A DNA stretch of 64,000 nucleotides from an uncultured Saprospiraceae bacterium (GTDB lineage Bacteria > Bacteroidota > Bacteroidia > Chitinophagales > Saprospiraceae), in NCBI GenBank assembly GCA_937950315.1, contig CALFDU010000006.1, positions 58,143 to 122,142 on the forward strand, in the 5' to 3' direction. The notes beneath the pieces were generated by a model, which saw only the letters and a program-made list of their open reading frames with translations, was not told the DNA's origin and searched no databases. The position numbers were made by a program, and so were the translations under genes. How positions within the stretch are numbered: the stretch's first letter is position 1; every line of letters starts with the position of its first letter. Below, piece after piece: positions 46,897 through 56,571 of the stretch.

Positions 46897-49494
46897 TTAA
46901 GTCCCGAGATTTGTGCGATATTTTTCGATTAATTCTTCATCTTCTTCATTTGAGATGATTAGTTCGACCATTTTGTTCAATTTTTCAATGGTTGAAGTAA
47001 GTTTAATCGTGTCTTCAGGCGTGGTATTTGGGAGCCGATCAACCAAATTTGCCTTGAGCTTCAAGATATTACTCGTCGATACGTACTTTTTGTAACTATT
47101 TTCCCTTGGATTATTGGAAATTGAGTTGAGTGCTTCAGCTGCAATAAGAAGATTTTCTGTGTCGCATTTACTTGCCAATTCGTACTGATAGGTAGAAAGA
47201 GGGAAGAATTTGTAAATATCTGAGGAAACAACTGCCTCATTGAGGTAAGGCAAGTACTTTGGATCAGATCCTTGAGAGAATAAATCCAGGAGCGTAATTG
47301 CCATTGATTTGTCGTATTTCTTGTATAAAGCTTCTGCTTTTTCAAGACCCACTTTTTCATTTTGTGCATAGATGATTTTAATTGCTTGTGAAAGAACCGG
47401 GATTGCTTTTTCTTTGTCAATAAGTGTTAAGGCAACATCATATGCCTGCTCAGGTGCTTTTTTCTTTAATGCCTTTAATGCATCTTTTCTTATTCTTGAA
47501 TGTGCATCTGTTTCTGCCATTTTTCTTATTTGCTCTACAGGAACATCAAGGTAACGGTATGACAGTCCTTGTTTTCTAATATGCCAATAAGGATCATCTA
47601 AGGCTGCTGTATAAACTTCCTTGGCACGGTCATTATTCCTTAACTTACCTAAGGCCAAGTTTTTATCTACATAGTGTGGAGATAATTTAAACAAAGATTT
47701 TAGCTGTGCTGTAGAGAAAACCTCTTTTATTTCTGCGAGTAAATATCGCTGTCCATCTAGGATCGAAACTGCAGGTTCGGTTTCTAACTCTATCTCAAAC
47801 GTTTGACTTCTTTTATTGATCAACAATGGATATTTTTCAACAGTACCATCCTTGTGATAAATGGCCGCTTCTACAGGAAGTTCATAAATGTATTTGTGGT
47901 CACTTTCTTCTTGTACTTGATCTACGCTTATGACCAATTTGTTTGTTTTAAAATCAAAGTCATATTCTACTTTAAGTATCGGATGACCTTCAGTTAGATA
48001 CCATTGATTGAAAAACCAGTGTAAGTCTTTTCCTGTAACTTCTTCAAAAGCCAATCTTAATTCATCTACTTCAACAGAAGAAAATTCATTGTCTTTTAAA
48101 TATTTATTGAGAGAATCGAAGAATGCATCGTCTCCTACAATGTTTCTTAGCATGTGCAATACCAATCCACCTTTGTTGTAACTGTGAGCATCAAACATGT
48201 CTTCTTTGTCCTCGTAACCATAGTGAATTAAGGGGTGTGTGCTATTGAGCGAAGATTCAAAATACGTTTTCATTTCATCGCTACGGTGATGTTCAGCCGA
48301 TGCAAGTCCGTACTTATGTTCTTGCCACAAGTATTCGCTATAGTTGGCAAATCCTTCGTTCAATGTAAGGTTGGCCCAGTTTTCACAGGTAACCAAATCA
48401 CCAAACCAGTGGTGAAATAATTCGTGAGCGACGATATTATCATTGTGGTTATCAATCAGCTCTTCCGTAGTCTTCTGAACAAAATCTCCATAAATGGAAG
48501 CAGAAGTATTTTCCATTGCTCCTGAAACAAAATCTCTTACAACTACTTGGCTGTATTTATCCCATGGATATTTGTAATCCAACAAATCAGAAAAGAACTC
48601 CAACATTTCTGTTGTATGGTTAAAGATTGCATTGGCATCATTTTCGTATTCTGGCTCGACATAATAGTTGACATCTAGGTCTTGCCATTTATCCTCAACT
48701 ACAGCATATTCTCCAATAGCCATCATGAATAGATAGGGCGTATGTGTCAAGTCTTGTTTCCAATAATCAGTACGAGTTCCGTCTGCATTTTCCGTAGAGC
48801 TTACCAGCTTGCCATTGGACAGTGTTGAAAATTTATCTTCAACGGTTATGTAGATTTCTTGACTACACCTTTCATTGGGTTTATCGATTGTCGGAAACCA
48901 CTTAGAATTATTTTCTGTTTCACCTTGTGTCCAAATCTGTTGTGGCTTGTAAATATTATCGTTTTTTGGATTGATAAAAAACAAACCTTTGTCGCTCGTG
49001 ATCGCGGCACTGCCTCCTTCTTCTAATTCACTTGGCTTGGCAGTATAATCTATGACAACACTGTATTTTTCCCCTCTGCGATACAGACGGTCAAGTTTAA
49101 TTTCTATGATTGAACCATCATAAGTGTAAGACAGATCTTTTCCTTTTTCATTACGAACAGATGCTAGATCAAATCCCACTGCATTTAATTCAAGTCTATC
49201 GGAGACGTAGTAAATTGGCGTTAATTCGAGTGTGGCTTTTCCTAGTAAGTGTTCGTTTGCCCAATCAAAAGAAACTTCTAGTTTGGTGTGCAATAAATCG
49301 TGAACTCTTTCATAACTGCCATTGTAAACTGGGAGAGTATCTGCGAGAGTTGCCGAATTGGCTTTGATGATTGGAGATGCAGTAACAACCAAGGTATCGA
49401 GCGTAGTCATGTCCATCGGCTCTGCAACCACCATTTTATTGGAGTTGCATGCAAACAGGCAGAAAACCAGCAATAAATACCATGTTCTGTTCAT
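46897..49494 (-). CDS. M1-family zinc aminopeptidase, exported
   Basis: The 865-residue protein has a lipoprotein-like signal (YLLLVFCLFACNSN, with Cys at about 15), so it may be anchored in a membrane. The catalytic part has the substrate-binding GAMENTSA and the zinc motif HELFHHWFGDLVTCENWANLTLNE (first part near residue 357), that is HEXXH followed 18 residues later by Glu; YNKGGLVLHMLR carries the transition-state tyrosine. The C-terminal 250 residues are helical HEAT-like repeats. It hydrolyses N-terminal residues of peptides. Monocistronic; divergent from a glycosyltransferase gene. Confidence 0.93.
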   Translation of the reverse strand: MNRTWYLLLVFCLFACNSNKMVVAEPMDMTTLDTLVVTASPIIKANSATLADTLPVYNGSYERVHDLLHTKLEVSFDWANEHLLGKATLELTPIYYVSDRLELNAVGFDLASVRNEKGKDLSYTYDGSIIEIKLDRLYRRGEKYSVVIDYTAKPSELEEGGSAAITSDKGLFFINPKNDNIYKPQQIWTQGETENNSKWFPTIDKPNERCSQEIYITVEDKFSTLSNGKLVSSTENADGTRTDYWKQDLTHTPYLFMMAIGEYAVVEDKWQDLDVNYYVEPEYENDANAIFNHTTEMLEFFSDLLDYKYPWDKYSQVVVRDFVSGAMENTSASIYGDFVQKTTEELIDNHNDNIVAHELFHHWFGDLVTCENWANLTLNEGFANYSEYLWQEHKYGLASAEHHRSDEMKTYFESSLNSTHPLIHYGYEDKEDMFDAHSYNKGGLVLHMLRNIVGDDAFFDSLNKYLKDNEFSSVEVDELRLAFEEVTGKDLHWFFNQWYLTEGHPILKVEYDFDFKTNKLVISVDQVQEESDHKYIYELPVEAAIYHKDGTVEKYPLLINKRSQTFEIELETEPAVSILDGQRYLLAEIKEVFSTAQLKSLFKLSPHYVDKNLALGKLRNNDRAKEVYTAALDDPYWHIRKQGLSYRYLDVPVEQIRKMAETDAHSRIRKDALKALKKKAPEQAYDVALTLIDKEKAIPVLSQAIKIIYAQNEKVGLEKAEALYKKYDKSMAITLLDLFSQGSDPKYLPYLNEAVVSSDIYKFFPLSTYQYELASKCDTENLLIAAEALNSISNNPRENSYKKYVSTSNILKLKANLVDRLPNTTPEDTIKLTSTIEKLNKMVELIISNEEDEELIEKYRTNLGT

Positions 49495-49607
49495 GAAGGC
49501 GAAAATAAGTATTGATTATTACTTTTTGACTGTTTTGGCGCTCTAAAGGGTCTTGTAATTCGTTAATTTCTGAATATATAATTAAGGAATGTATTCTATC
49601 TTGCATT

Positions 49608-50687
49608 GTGCAAATCCACTTACTCATAGATTCCCCCTTTTATACGGATAGAATTATCCAAAAGATGCGTCGATTTGAGCCCAAAACAAAGGTGTTTGTT
49701 GTTATCAAGTCTCACAAAGAAGTTAAAATTCTTGATGGTGATAAAGTTAAGATGGTATCGCTTAAGGGTTTACAGTCTTGGGTACATTCACAATCGTTTT
49801 CAAGTGTTTATATTCATTTTTTGAGCACCACTGCTGCATATGTTTTGCATAAGACTCAATTGATCAAGCTTCCTAGTTTTTGGATTATGTGGGGCGCTGA
49901 TTTTTATGGTCTGCCAGATTTTAGTGATCGTTATTATCTTCCTCAGTCTCGGCCTTTTGCATGGAAAAACAATACATGGAAGCATAAATTGGCAAGTATG
50001 TTAGGATTGCCTTCAAGCAAGTATGTAATGAAGGTGGTAAAGCAGATAGATTATTTTGTTGGATACGAGGAGGAGTTTACGCTTACGCAAATGTCGCTGA
50101 ATCATTCAATGACATTGGTTCCTTGGGAATTTTATTTCAACATAGAAGAAATGGGTCTGCCTAAAGTTAATCAAGGAACAGGAGCTATTCTGCTGGGCAA
50201 TTCTGATGACCCAATGAATAATCATCTTGATGTGTTGTACCTTCTCGAGAAACATATTCCAGCTAATCAACGAATTATTATTCCCGTTGCCGGTGCAAGT
50301 TTGTCTTATTTAGAAAAGATTCGGGAGTTCAAACAAAATTCAAAAGCAGATATTGTCTTACAAGAAAAGTTGTTGGAAAGCAGTGCTTTTTTTACGTTGA
50401 TGGATGAGGTAAGTTTTGTGGTTTATGGTCACTTGCGTCAACAAGGAGTCGGGACATTATTGCCATTGTTGTATCAAGGAAAAAAAGCTTTCTTATGGGA
50501 TGAAAATCCATTTAAAGCAGTGTTGAAAAGATGGGGCTTGGATATTTTTTCAATCAATACATTAAAGGCAGATGAATTCATCCAACTTTCTGAGGACCAA
50601 CTACAAAGGCAGCGCAAAAAATTGGAAACAGTTTTGTCTGGAGAAGAAGATACCAAGCGATGGAATCGTATCTTAAACGGCAAATAA
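49608..50687 (+). CDS. WecF-like (glycosyltransferase family 56) TDP-Fuc4NAc transferase homologue
   Basis: The 359-residue protein resembles WecF, which adds TDP-4-acetamido-4,6-dideoxygalactose to lipid II of the enterobacterial common antigen. Family features: IHFLSTTAAYV, FWIMWGADFYGL, VGYEEEFTL, VPWEFYF and GNSDDPMNNHLDVLYLLEK, with QQGVGTLLPLLYQGKKAFLW near the C-terminus. The start is GTG at 49608, with no ATG available. No other common-antigen gene is near, so the acceptor differs or is made elsewhere. Separated by 22 bases from the symporter gene, they may form one transcript. Confidence 0.82.
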   Translation: MQIHLLIDSPFYTDRIIQKMRRFEPKTKVFVVIKSHKEVKILDGDKVKMVSLKGLQSWVHSQSFSSVYIHFLSTTAAYVLHKTQLIKLPSFWIMWGADFYGLPDFSDRYYLPQSRPFAWKNNTWKHKLASMLGLPSSKYVMKVVKQIDYFVGYEEEFTLTQMSLNHSMTLVPWEFYFNIEEMGLPKVNQGTGAILLGNSDDPMNNHLDVLYLLEKHIPANQRIIIPVAGASLSYLEKIREFKQNSKADIVLQEKLLESSAFFTLMDEVSFVVYGHLRQQGVGTLLPLLYQGKKAFLWDENPFKAVLKRWGLDIFSINTLKADEFIQLSEDQLQRQRKKLETVLSGEEDTKRWNRILNGK

Positions 50688-50709
50688 AAAAAGTGCTAAA
50701 TAACCTTTG

Positions 50710-52098
50710 ATGAAAATAAGACGATATCTTGATTTTACCAATGAATTTGTGGCAGACTTTGCAAGTTTTGTATGGGGTCTTCCACTACTTGTTTTATTGA
50801 TTGGAGGAGGCTTGTATTTGTTGGTGGTTAGCAGATTTGTTCCATTTAGATATTTGGGACATGCCATACAAGTATTAAGGGGTAAATACGATGATCCCAA
50901 TGATCCAGGTCAGATAAATCATTTCGAAGCATTGACAACGGCACTTTCATCTACCATCGGGATGGGGAATGTTGCAGGTGTTGCTGTAGCCATTACGCTC
51001 GGAGGACCGGGTGCTATTTTTTGGATGTGGGTCAGTGGTATCATAGGTATGTCTACCAAATTTTTTACCTGCTCATTGGCTATTCTTTACAGAGGTAAGG
51101 ACAGCAATGGCGAGGTACAAGGAGGACCGATGTATTTCATTACCGAGGGTCTAGGAAAAGGATGGAAACCTTTGGCCATATTTTTTAGTATTGCAGGATT
51201 GATTGGAGCATTGCCGGTATTCAATGTGAATCAATTGACGCAGGCCATATCAGACATCTTGCTTATACCCAATGGAGTAGAAGTTGGTTTTGAATCCAAT
51301 CTTGCCATTGGGTTGGTGTTACTTGTTATTACCAGTGTCGTTGTTCTAGGAGGCATTTCTAAGATAAGTAAAACGGCATCTAAGTTGGTGCCATTTATGG
51401 TCATGTTGTATTTTATCTCAGTGATCATTATCCTATTGATACATATCGATCAGGTACCAAAGTATCTTGGACTTATTTTTACGGAGGCATTTTCTGCTTC
51501 ACTTTACAAAGGTGATCCAATGTTTGGTGGCATGGTGGGTGGCTTGATTCTTTTAGGAATCAGAAGAGGCGCTTTTTCCAATGAAGCAGGAATTGGAACT
51601 GCTCCCATGGCACACGGTGCTGCCAAAACAAAAGAACCCATAAGAGAGGGACTTGTGGCCATGCTTGGTCCATTGATCGATACATTGATTGTATGTACAC
51701 TAACAGCTTTGGTAATATTGGTAACAGGTGTGTGGGAAACCACTGCAGACAATGGTGTCAGCTTAACAGCCAATGCTTTCAATACTTCTATTCCTGGGGT
51801 AGGGCGTTATCTATTGTTGCTGTGTGTTGCTGTTTTTTCAATTTCTTCTTTGTTTTCTTATTCTTACTATGGAAGTAAGTGTATGTCATTCATTGTAGGT
51901 GCAGATAAAAAGCATTACTACAATTATATTTATCTAGCCAGTATCGTTCTAGCTTCGGTTACCTCTTTGGAGATAATGTTAAATCTAATTGATGGATTTT
52001 TTGCTCTGATGGCGATACCAACGATGATATCGACGATCATTCTTGCTCCGAAAGTAATGAAGGCCGCAAGGGTTTATTTTAAACAGATGAAAAAATAG
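50710..52098 (+). CDS. Alanine/glycine:cation symporter (AGCS family)
   Basis: The 462-residue inner-membrane protein has about ten membrane segments. Family motifs are HFEALTTALSSTIGMGNVAGVAVAITLGGPGAIFWMW (residues about 75-110), the start SFVWGLPLLVLLIGGGLYL, and GGLILLGIRRGAFSNEAGIGTAPMAHGAAKT near 280. It imports alanine or glycine with Na+ or H+. An adjacent TTG at 50707 is ignored in favour of the ATG. It is followed by a bidirectional terminator. Confidence 0.95.
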   Translation: MKIRRYLDFTNEFVADFASFVWGLPLLVLLIGGGLYLLVVSRFVPFRYLGHAIQVLRGKYDDPNDPGQINHFEALTTALSSTIGMGNVAGVAVAITLGGPGAIFWMWVSGIIGMSTKFFTCSLAILYRGKDSNGEVQGGPMYFITEGLGKGWKPLAIFFSIAGLIGALPVFNVNQLTQAISDILLIPNGVEVGFESNLAIGLVLLVITSVVVLGGISKISKTASKLVPFMVMLYFISVIIILLIHIDQVPKYLGLIFTEAFSASLYKGDPMFGGMVGGLILLGIRRGAFSNEAGIGTAPMAHGAAKTKEPIREGLVAMLGPLIDTLIVCTLTALVILVTGVWETTADNGVSLTANAFNTSIPGVGRYLLLLCVAVFSISSLFSYSYYGSKCMSFIVGADKKHYYNYIYLASIVLASVTSLEIMLNLIDGFFALMAIPTMISTIILAPKVMKAARVYFKQMKK

Positions 52099-52106
52099 AA
52101 ATAAAA

Positions 52107-52137
52107 AAAAGCGCACACCAAAGGCGCGCGCTTTTTC
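52107..52137. terminator. Bidirectional terminator between the symporter and the S46 peptidase
   Basis: AAAAGCGC and GCGCTTTTT at the ends form a stem with imperfect inner pairs (CACC/GGCG side); A8 upstream and T5 downstream give U-runs in both directions. Confidence 0.7.
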
Positions 52138-52173
52138 AATATTCTAAAAGAACTAAGAATTCGAAGTTCTATT

Positions 52174-54330
52174 TTATTCTGCTTTTGGATGAACCAATTT
52201 CATTTCATCAATCAAATGACTTGCTCCAGCAAATTTGTCAATGATAAACAATACAAATCTTGCATCTACCATGATGTTTCTACAGATGGATTTGTCATAG
52301 TTAATATCACTCATCGTTCCTTCCCACACCCTATCAAAGTTTAGACCAATCAAGTTTCCGTGTGCATCTATCGCAGGGCTTCCTGAGTTTCCTCCCGTTG
52401 TGTGATTGCTTCCTAAAAAGCAAACAGGCACTTTGCCATTGGTGTCAGCGTATTGACCATAATCTTCTTTCTCGTGTAACTCCAATAATTTTGGATGTAC
52501 ATCAAATTCGTAATCACCTGGTTGGTATTTTTCAATTACTCCATCAAGGTAAGTGACCGGAGTATAACAAACACCATCTTTTGGTTTGTATCCGTTTACT
52601 TGACCGTAACTAACTCTCATTGTTGAGTTGGCATCTGGATAAAATCTTCTGTTTGGGAATGTTTCGATGATGGCTTGCATGTATTTTCTTTGGTATTCAT
52701 CAAGTTTTGCTTTGTGCTCGTTGTAGGGAACATTTACTTTTTCGTCGATCATTGAACCCCACTCACTTGATAACTTGTAAGCTGGATCCATTTTGATTTT
52801 CTCTACAGCAGCAGCTGGGTCCATATCAAGGATTGCCATCATCTTATCCATTTCTGTAAATGAAGAAGATCCATATACTTCGTCCGCCAGCATCTGGAAT
52901 CCTTTTGCACCTTTCTTATTTTTCAATTGGTCAGGAACATACATTGCATTAACATTATTGGCATACATTTCCGTAAGAGCGGCAAATACTTCCTTGTCAA
53001 TTTCTGGTCGATAATCCTTGTAAAAGCCTTGTAGGTAACCTTGGATTCTAGGAAGAAAACGATTGTACGCATCGACACCATTGTTCTCAAATGTACTCAC
53101 GAGTCTCCCTATGATGGATGATGCGCTTAGTAACTCAATATTTCTACTCGCAACTTCGCTATAATAATCTCTTGTGAATGCATAAGGCTCAATCGCTTTG
53201 TACAGTTGTTCCATTTGCGGAAGCAAAGAAACATTTTCACGATTGTCTTTATTTTTCATTTTAAACTCTTCTTCAAACTTACTTTTCTTGTCGAGTGCGT
53301 TGGTTTTCACCAAACCTTGGCTTTCACCGATCCACTTTTTCCAATAGTTTGCAATACGTGCAAATTTTGAAGCATATTGAATTCTTACTTGTTCGTCTGC
53401 TCTCATTTTTTCATCAAGAATTCCAAGTGCAGTTTCTCTGATTTCAATTTTCGCTGGATTCAATGTTTCGATGATTTGTTCAACAGCGGCTCCTGGAAGG
53501 TACTGGTTGGTTCTTCCTGGAAATCCAAAAACCATGGTAAAATCACCTTCTTCTACACCGTCTAACGAAATGGGAAGGAAGTGCTTAGGCTTATAAGGAA
53601 CATTGTTTTCGCTGTATTCAGCAGGTTCGTTATTTGGTCCCGCATAAATTCTGAATAGTGCAAAATCTCCAGTGTGTCTTGGCCATACCCAGTTGTCTGT
53701 ATCTGCTCCGAACTTTCCGATTGACTCAGGTGGTGTTCCTACTAGTCTTACATCGTTGTATGTAACGGTGTAAAATATGAAGTATTGATTTCCTTGATAA
53801 AAAGGTCTTATGATGATATCATGAAATTCTTTTAGCCTGATAGAACCTCGGATGCTATCGATGTTCTTATCAATCATTGATTGTCTTGATACTTCATCCA
53901 TGTCCTTGGTTACTCCTTTCAGAACGTCATCAGAAACATCATCAATGCGTGTGATGAATCTTGCAAACAATCCAGGATTTGCCAATTCGTCTTCCTTGGT
54001 CTGTGCCCAGAAGCCATCTTTCAACAAGTTGTTTTCAAGTGTTGAGTGCGATTGAATCTGACTGTATCCACAGTGGTGATTGGTCAACAAAAGTCCTTGG
54101 TCAGAGATCACTTCTGAAGTACAGAAACCACCAAAATGCACAATGGCATCTTTTAGTGATCCTTGGTTAACAGAATAAATATCTTCTGCAGATAACTTCA
54201 TTCCCATGGATTGCATTTCACCTTCATTCAGTGCTTTCAAGAGAAGTGGCAACCACATTCCGTCACCGGCAAAGAGCAGGTTACCGAGTGAGATTAGTAT
54301 TATTGTAATAGAAATTCGTAATATTTTCAT
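52174..54330 (-). CDS. S46-family dipeptidyl peptidase (DPP7/DPP11 type)
   Basis: The 718-residue exported peptidase has a signal peptide (1-21, ending LLFAG). Chymotrypsin-like triad: His in LLLTNHHCGYSQIQ (near 88), Asp in DNWVWPRHTGDFALFRIYAG (near 225) and Ser in TGGNSGSPAIDAHGNLIGLNFD (near 648); NFDRVWEGTMSDI follows as in all S46 members. These enzymes remove dipeptides from oligopeptides in the periplasm. Whether it prefers hydrophobic (DPP7) or acidic (DPP11) residues depends on a position I cannot assign with confidence. It supplies dipeptides suited to the POT transporter encoded 2 kb away. Confidence 0.94.
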   Translation of the reverse strand: MKILRISITIILISLGNLLFAGDGMWLPLLLKALNEGEMQSMGMKLSAEDIYSVNQGSLKDAIVHFGGFCTSEVISDQGLLLTNHHCGYSQIQSHSTLENNLLKDGFWAQTKEDELANPGLFARFITRIDDVSDDVLKGVTKDMDEVSRQSMIDKNIDSIRGSIRLKEFHDIIIRPFYQGNQYFIFYTVTYNDVRLVGTPPESIGKFGADTDNWVWPRHTGDFALFRIYAGPNNEPAEYSENNVPYKPKHFLPISLDGVEEGDFTMVFGFPGRTNQYLPGAAVEQIIETLNPAKIEIRETALGILDEKMRADEQVRIQYASKFARIANYWKKWIGESQGLVKTNALDKKSKFEEEFKMKNKDNRENVSLLPQMEQLYKAIEPYAFTRDYYSEVASRNIELLSASSIIGRLVSTFENNGVDAYNRFLPRIQGYLQGFYKDYRPEIDKEVFAALTEMYANNVNAMYVPDQLKNKKGAKGFQMLADEVYGSSSFTEMDKMMAILDMDPAAAVEKIKMDPAYKLSSEWGSMIDEKVNVPYNEHKAKLDEYQRKYMQAIIETFPNRRFYPDANSTMRVSYGQVNGYKPKDGVCYTPVTYLDGVIEKYQPGDYEFDVHPKLLELHEKEDYGQYADTNGKVPVCFLGSNHTTGGNSGSPAIDAHGNLIGLNFDRVWEGTMSDINYDKSICRNIMVDARFVLFIIDKFAGASHLIDEMKLVHPKAE

Positions 54331-54391
54331 TCGTGGTGTATTTTATGATTGCTAAAATATTAAAACTTACTTACAAAAGTCACCTAATAAG

Positions 54392-55099
54392 ATGTTAGCT
54401 CTTTACTCTTTCACAAATGATAGCTTTGAAGCCTATACAATGGAGCATTTTCTGCCTATTATCATAGCTATTCTGGTGGCTTGGGTAAGTATCGTGGTGG
54501 CAAATACTAGGTTTACTGAGCGGCAAAAGACTTTGTTGGGAACGTTTTTGTCTTTATTTCCATTTTTATGCATCATAGGACGTATGACGTATTTGATGTT
54601 GGATGGGTCCTTTGATCCGGCTTTGGATTTACCTTTTTTTATGTGTCGCTTTATCGCTTTGATCTTACCGATAGTTATCTTTTTGCGACATAGATTTATG
54701 CTTGGTATTTTATACTTCTGGGTTTTGGCGGGAACAGTTAATGCTGTCATTACTCCAGACCTTCTTTTTAATTTTGGTCATTGGGAATACATCCTGTATT
54801 TTGTTTATCATCTGATGTTGATTGTCGCCATCATTTATGCGGTCTGTGTGTATAAGTTTAGAGTTGGCTGGAGAGACTATTGGAATGCAGTGATAGGAGT
54901 AATTGTCTTCACGGTTTTTTCAATAGGCGTGAATTTTATGCTCAAGGCAAATTATAATTATTTGTCAGCGAAACCAGAAGTAGCATCAATCCTTGACTAC
55001 ATGGGACCATGGCCATGGTACATCATCGTCGTTTATCTTCTAATGTTTTTTCTTTTCTTCCTAGCGTTACTGCCTTACTTAATTAAAAAGAAGTCTTAG
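54392..55099 (+). CDS. TIGR02206 (YwaF) family membrane protein
   Basis: The 235-residue protein has six to seven membrane segments (about 18-36, 47-66, 78-96, 100-118, 130-150, 165-185, 205-228). LPFFMCRFIALILPIVIF and TPDLLFNFGHWEYILYFVYHLMLI match the conserved parts of the TIGR02206/YwaF family by pattern; no function is known. Starts at ATG 54392. Its stop codon overlaps by four bases the stop of the convergent gene. Confidence 0.8.
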   Translation: MLALYSFTNDSFEAYTMEHFLPIIIAILVAWVSIVVANTRFTERQKTLLGTFLSLFPFLCIIGRMTYLMLDGSFDPALDLPFFMCRFIALILPIVIFLRHRFMLGILYFWVLAGTVNAVITPDLLFNFGHWEYILYFVYHLMLIVAIIYAVCVYKFRVGWRDYWNAVIGVIVFTVFSIGVNFMLKANYNYLSAKPEVASILDYMGPWPWYIIVVYLLMFFLFFLALLPYLIKKKS

Positions 55100-56403
55100 T
55101 TGTTAGGGACACAAGCGTCGATCTTGGCTTCAAAATCAGAAAGCCTTGATGCTTCAAATCCTGGTAATAATTCCACACTCATAACTCCTTGGTAAATGGT
55201 TGAAGTGTTTTGGTCTAGCTCAATATTGGATGTAAGGTGATTGGAAGCAGAGTACAATCCACCTGGTTGAGGTGAATCTATATTGACAACTGGGGTGCAA
55301 GTATCAGCAATGGTCCAATCCATCTGCATCATGACAACGCCATTGGTTATATCAGAAGCAATAATACAACCTGAAGGTAGAAATGGATAGATACCCCAGG
55401 TTCCTTCAAATCCACTATAGGTGTTTCCATTTTGAGGATAGATATCGTTGTAAGCTGCGATTTCAGGGTTTTCTCTATCTGTGATGTCATATACCTTTAC
55501 TCCATCGTGGTAGTGAGACATATACAGATAGTCATTGAGAACAAAAAGATTGTGTGCAATCAATCCATTGTCTGATTCAAGAGGATCCCAGATTTGATTT
55601 ACAATTTCCATATCATTGTTGGGATCATTAAGGTTAGACATATCGATGACATTGATGGTATGGTTGGCTTTTTCTTCAATTAGATAAGCCCATTGTTCAT
55701 CGGCGTCATTCCAGCTTGCATGTGCTCCATCCATTCCTGTTAGCTCTTCTATCAAAGTGATGTTGTTTGCATCATTCGCGTCATACACACGGAGTGCATC
55801 GCCGTTGAAATAAGAGCCAAAAATAATATTGTCTTTTACATTTAGATCGTGTAGATATCCTCCTCCTAATGCCCCTTGGTAAAGTAGCACTGGGTTTTCT
55901 GGATCGGTTGCAATATCTAGAATCACAAGGTCATATTTAACGCCTGATTTAAAAACATCACAGGCATACAATCTACCATTGTCTTCATCTACAAAAATAT
56001 TGTGGGCACGTGTAAACCATGTTGTAATTCCTCCTGAGTATGTAATTCCTCCAGAAGGAAGTGCTGATAGGTCAAAAATTCTTAATCCTTCCGAACATGT
56101 TGATCCATCGCATACAGAGTAAGCATAGTCTTGATAGGTTTTAAAATCTCTCCAGATCGGACTGTTTCCATTGAATTGAAAAATAACCTGAGGGTTACTG
56201 CAATCAGTAACATCAATAAAATATATTGAATCTTCAGTCCCTGAGATAGCATATTCATTTCCTTCTTCATCTACATAACCCCAGATATCACTCCATTCAT
56301 CATTGGTAAAATCAAAATCTGAAAGGGTTTCCATATTGAGTTCTGTCTGAGCAAACACATTATAACTTAATAGAGAAAGAAATATGATAAGTATATTTTT
56401 CAT
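55096..56403 (-). CDS. Exported choice-of-anchor B (LVIVD repeat) protein
   Basis: The 435-residue protein has a signal peptide (1-18, ending VFAQ) and repeated propeller blades of the LVIVD type (FIDVTDCSNPQVIFQF, LRIFDLSALPSGG, LVILDIATDPENPVLLYQG, LRVYDANDANNITLIEEL, VKVYDITDRENPEIAAY). The IWRDFKTYQDYAYSVCDG start and HNIFVDEDNGRLYACD match the choice-of-anchor B family. The last 65 residues (IELDQNTSTIY ... SVELLPGFEASRLSDFEAKID) look like a 3-coathanger stack domain. Surface or secreted; function unknown. Confidence 0.83.
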   Translation of the reverse strand: MKNILIIFLSLLSYNVFAQTELNMETLSDFDFTNDEWSDIWGYVDEEGNEYAISGTEDSIYFIDVTDCSNPQVIFQFNGNSPIWRDFKTYQDYAYSVCDGSTCSEGLRIFDLSALPSGGITYSGGITTWFTRAHNIFVDEDNGRLYACDVFKSGVKYDLVILDIATDPENPVLLYQGALGGGYLHDLNVKDNIIFGSYFNGDALRVYDANDANNITLIEELTGMDGAHASWNDADEQWAYLIEEKANHTINVIDMSNLNDPNNDMEIVNQIWDPLESDNGLIAHNLFVLNDYLYMSHYHDGVKVYDITDRENPEIAAYNDIYPQNGNTYSGFEGTWGIYPFLPSGCIIASDITNGVVMMQMDWTIADTCTPVVNIDSPQPGGLYSASNHLTSNIELDQNTSTIYQGVMSVELLPGFEASRLSDFEAKIDACVPNN

Positions 56404-56514
56404 GATATCTTTTTGAATAAATTAGTCACTTATGTTATGAAACATACTCAGGAATGGAATGGTTTAAGTGAAACAAACTTGGTAGTTCTTTTATCACTTG
56501 GGTATAAAGATAAA

Positions 56515-56544
56515 AAAATCCTCTGTCCAAAGACAGAGGATTTT
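56515..56544 (-). terminator. Terminator of the POT transporter gene
   Basis: AAAATCCTCTGTC (56515-56527) pairs perfectly with GACAGAGGATTTT (56532-56544) around CAAA; the minus strand continues with T-run. It lies 28 bases after the transporter stop. Confidence 0.9.
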
Positions 56545-56571
56545 ATATCGTTAAAGACAAATAATGTCATT

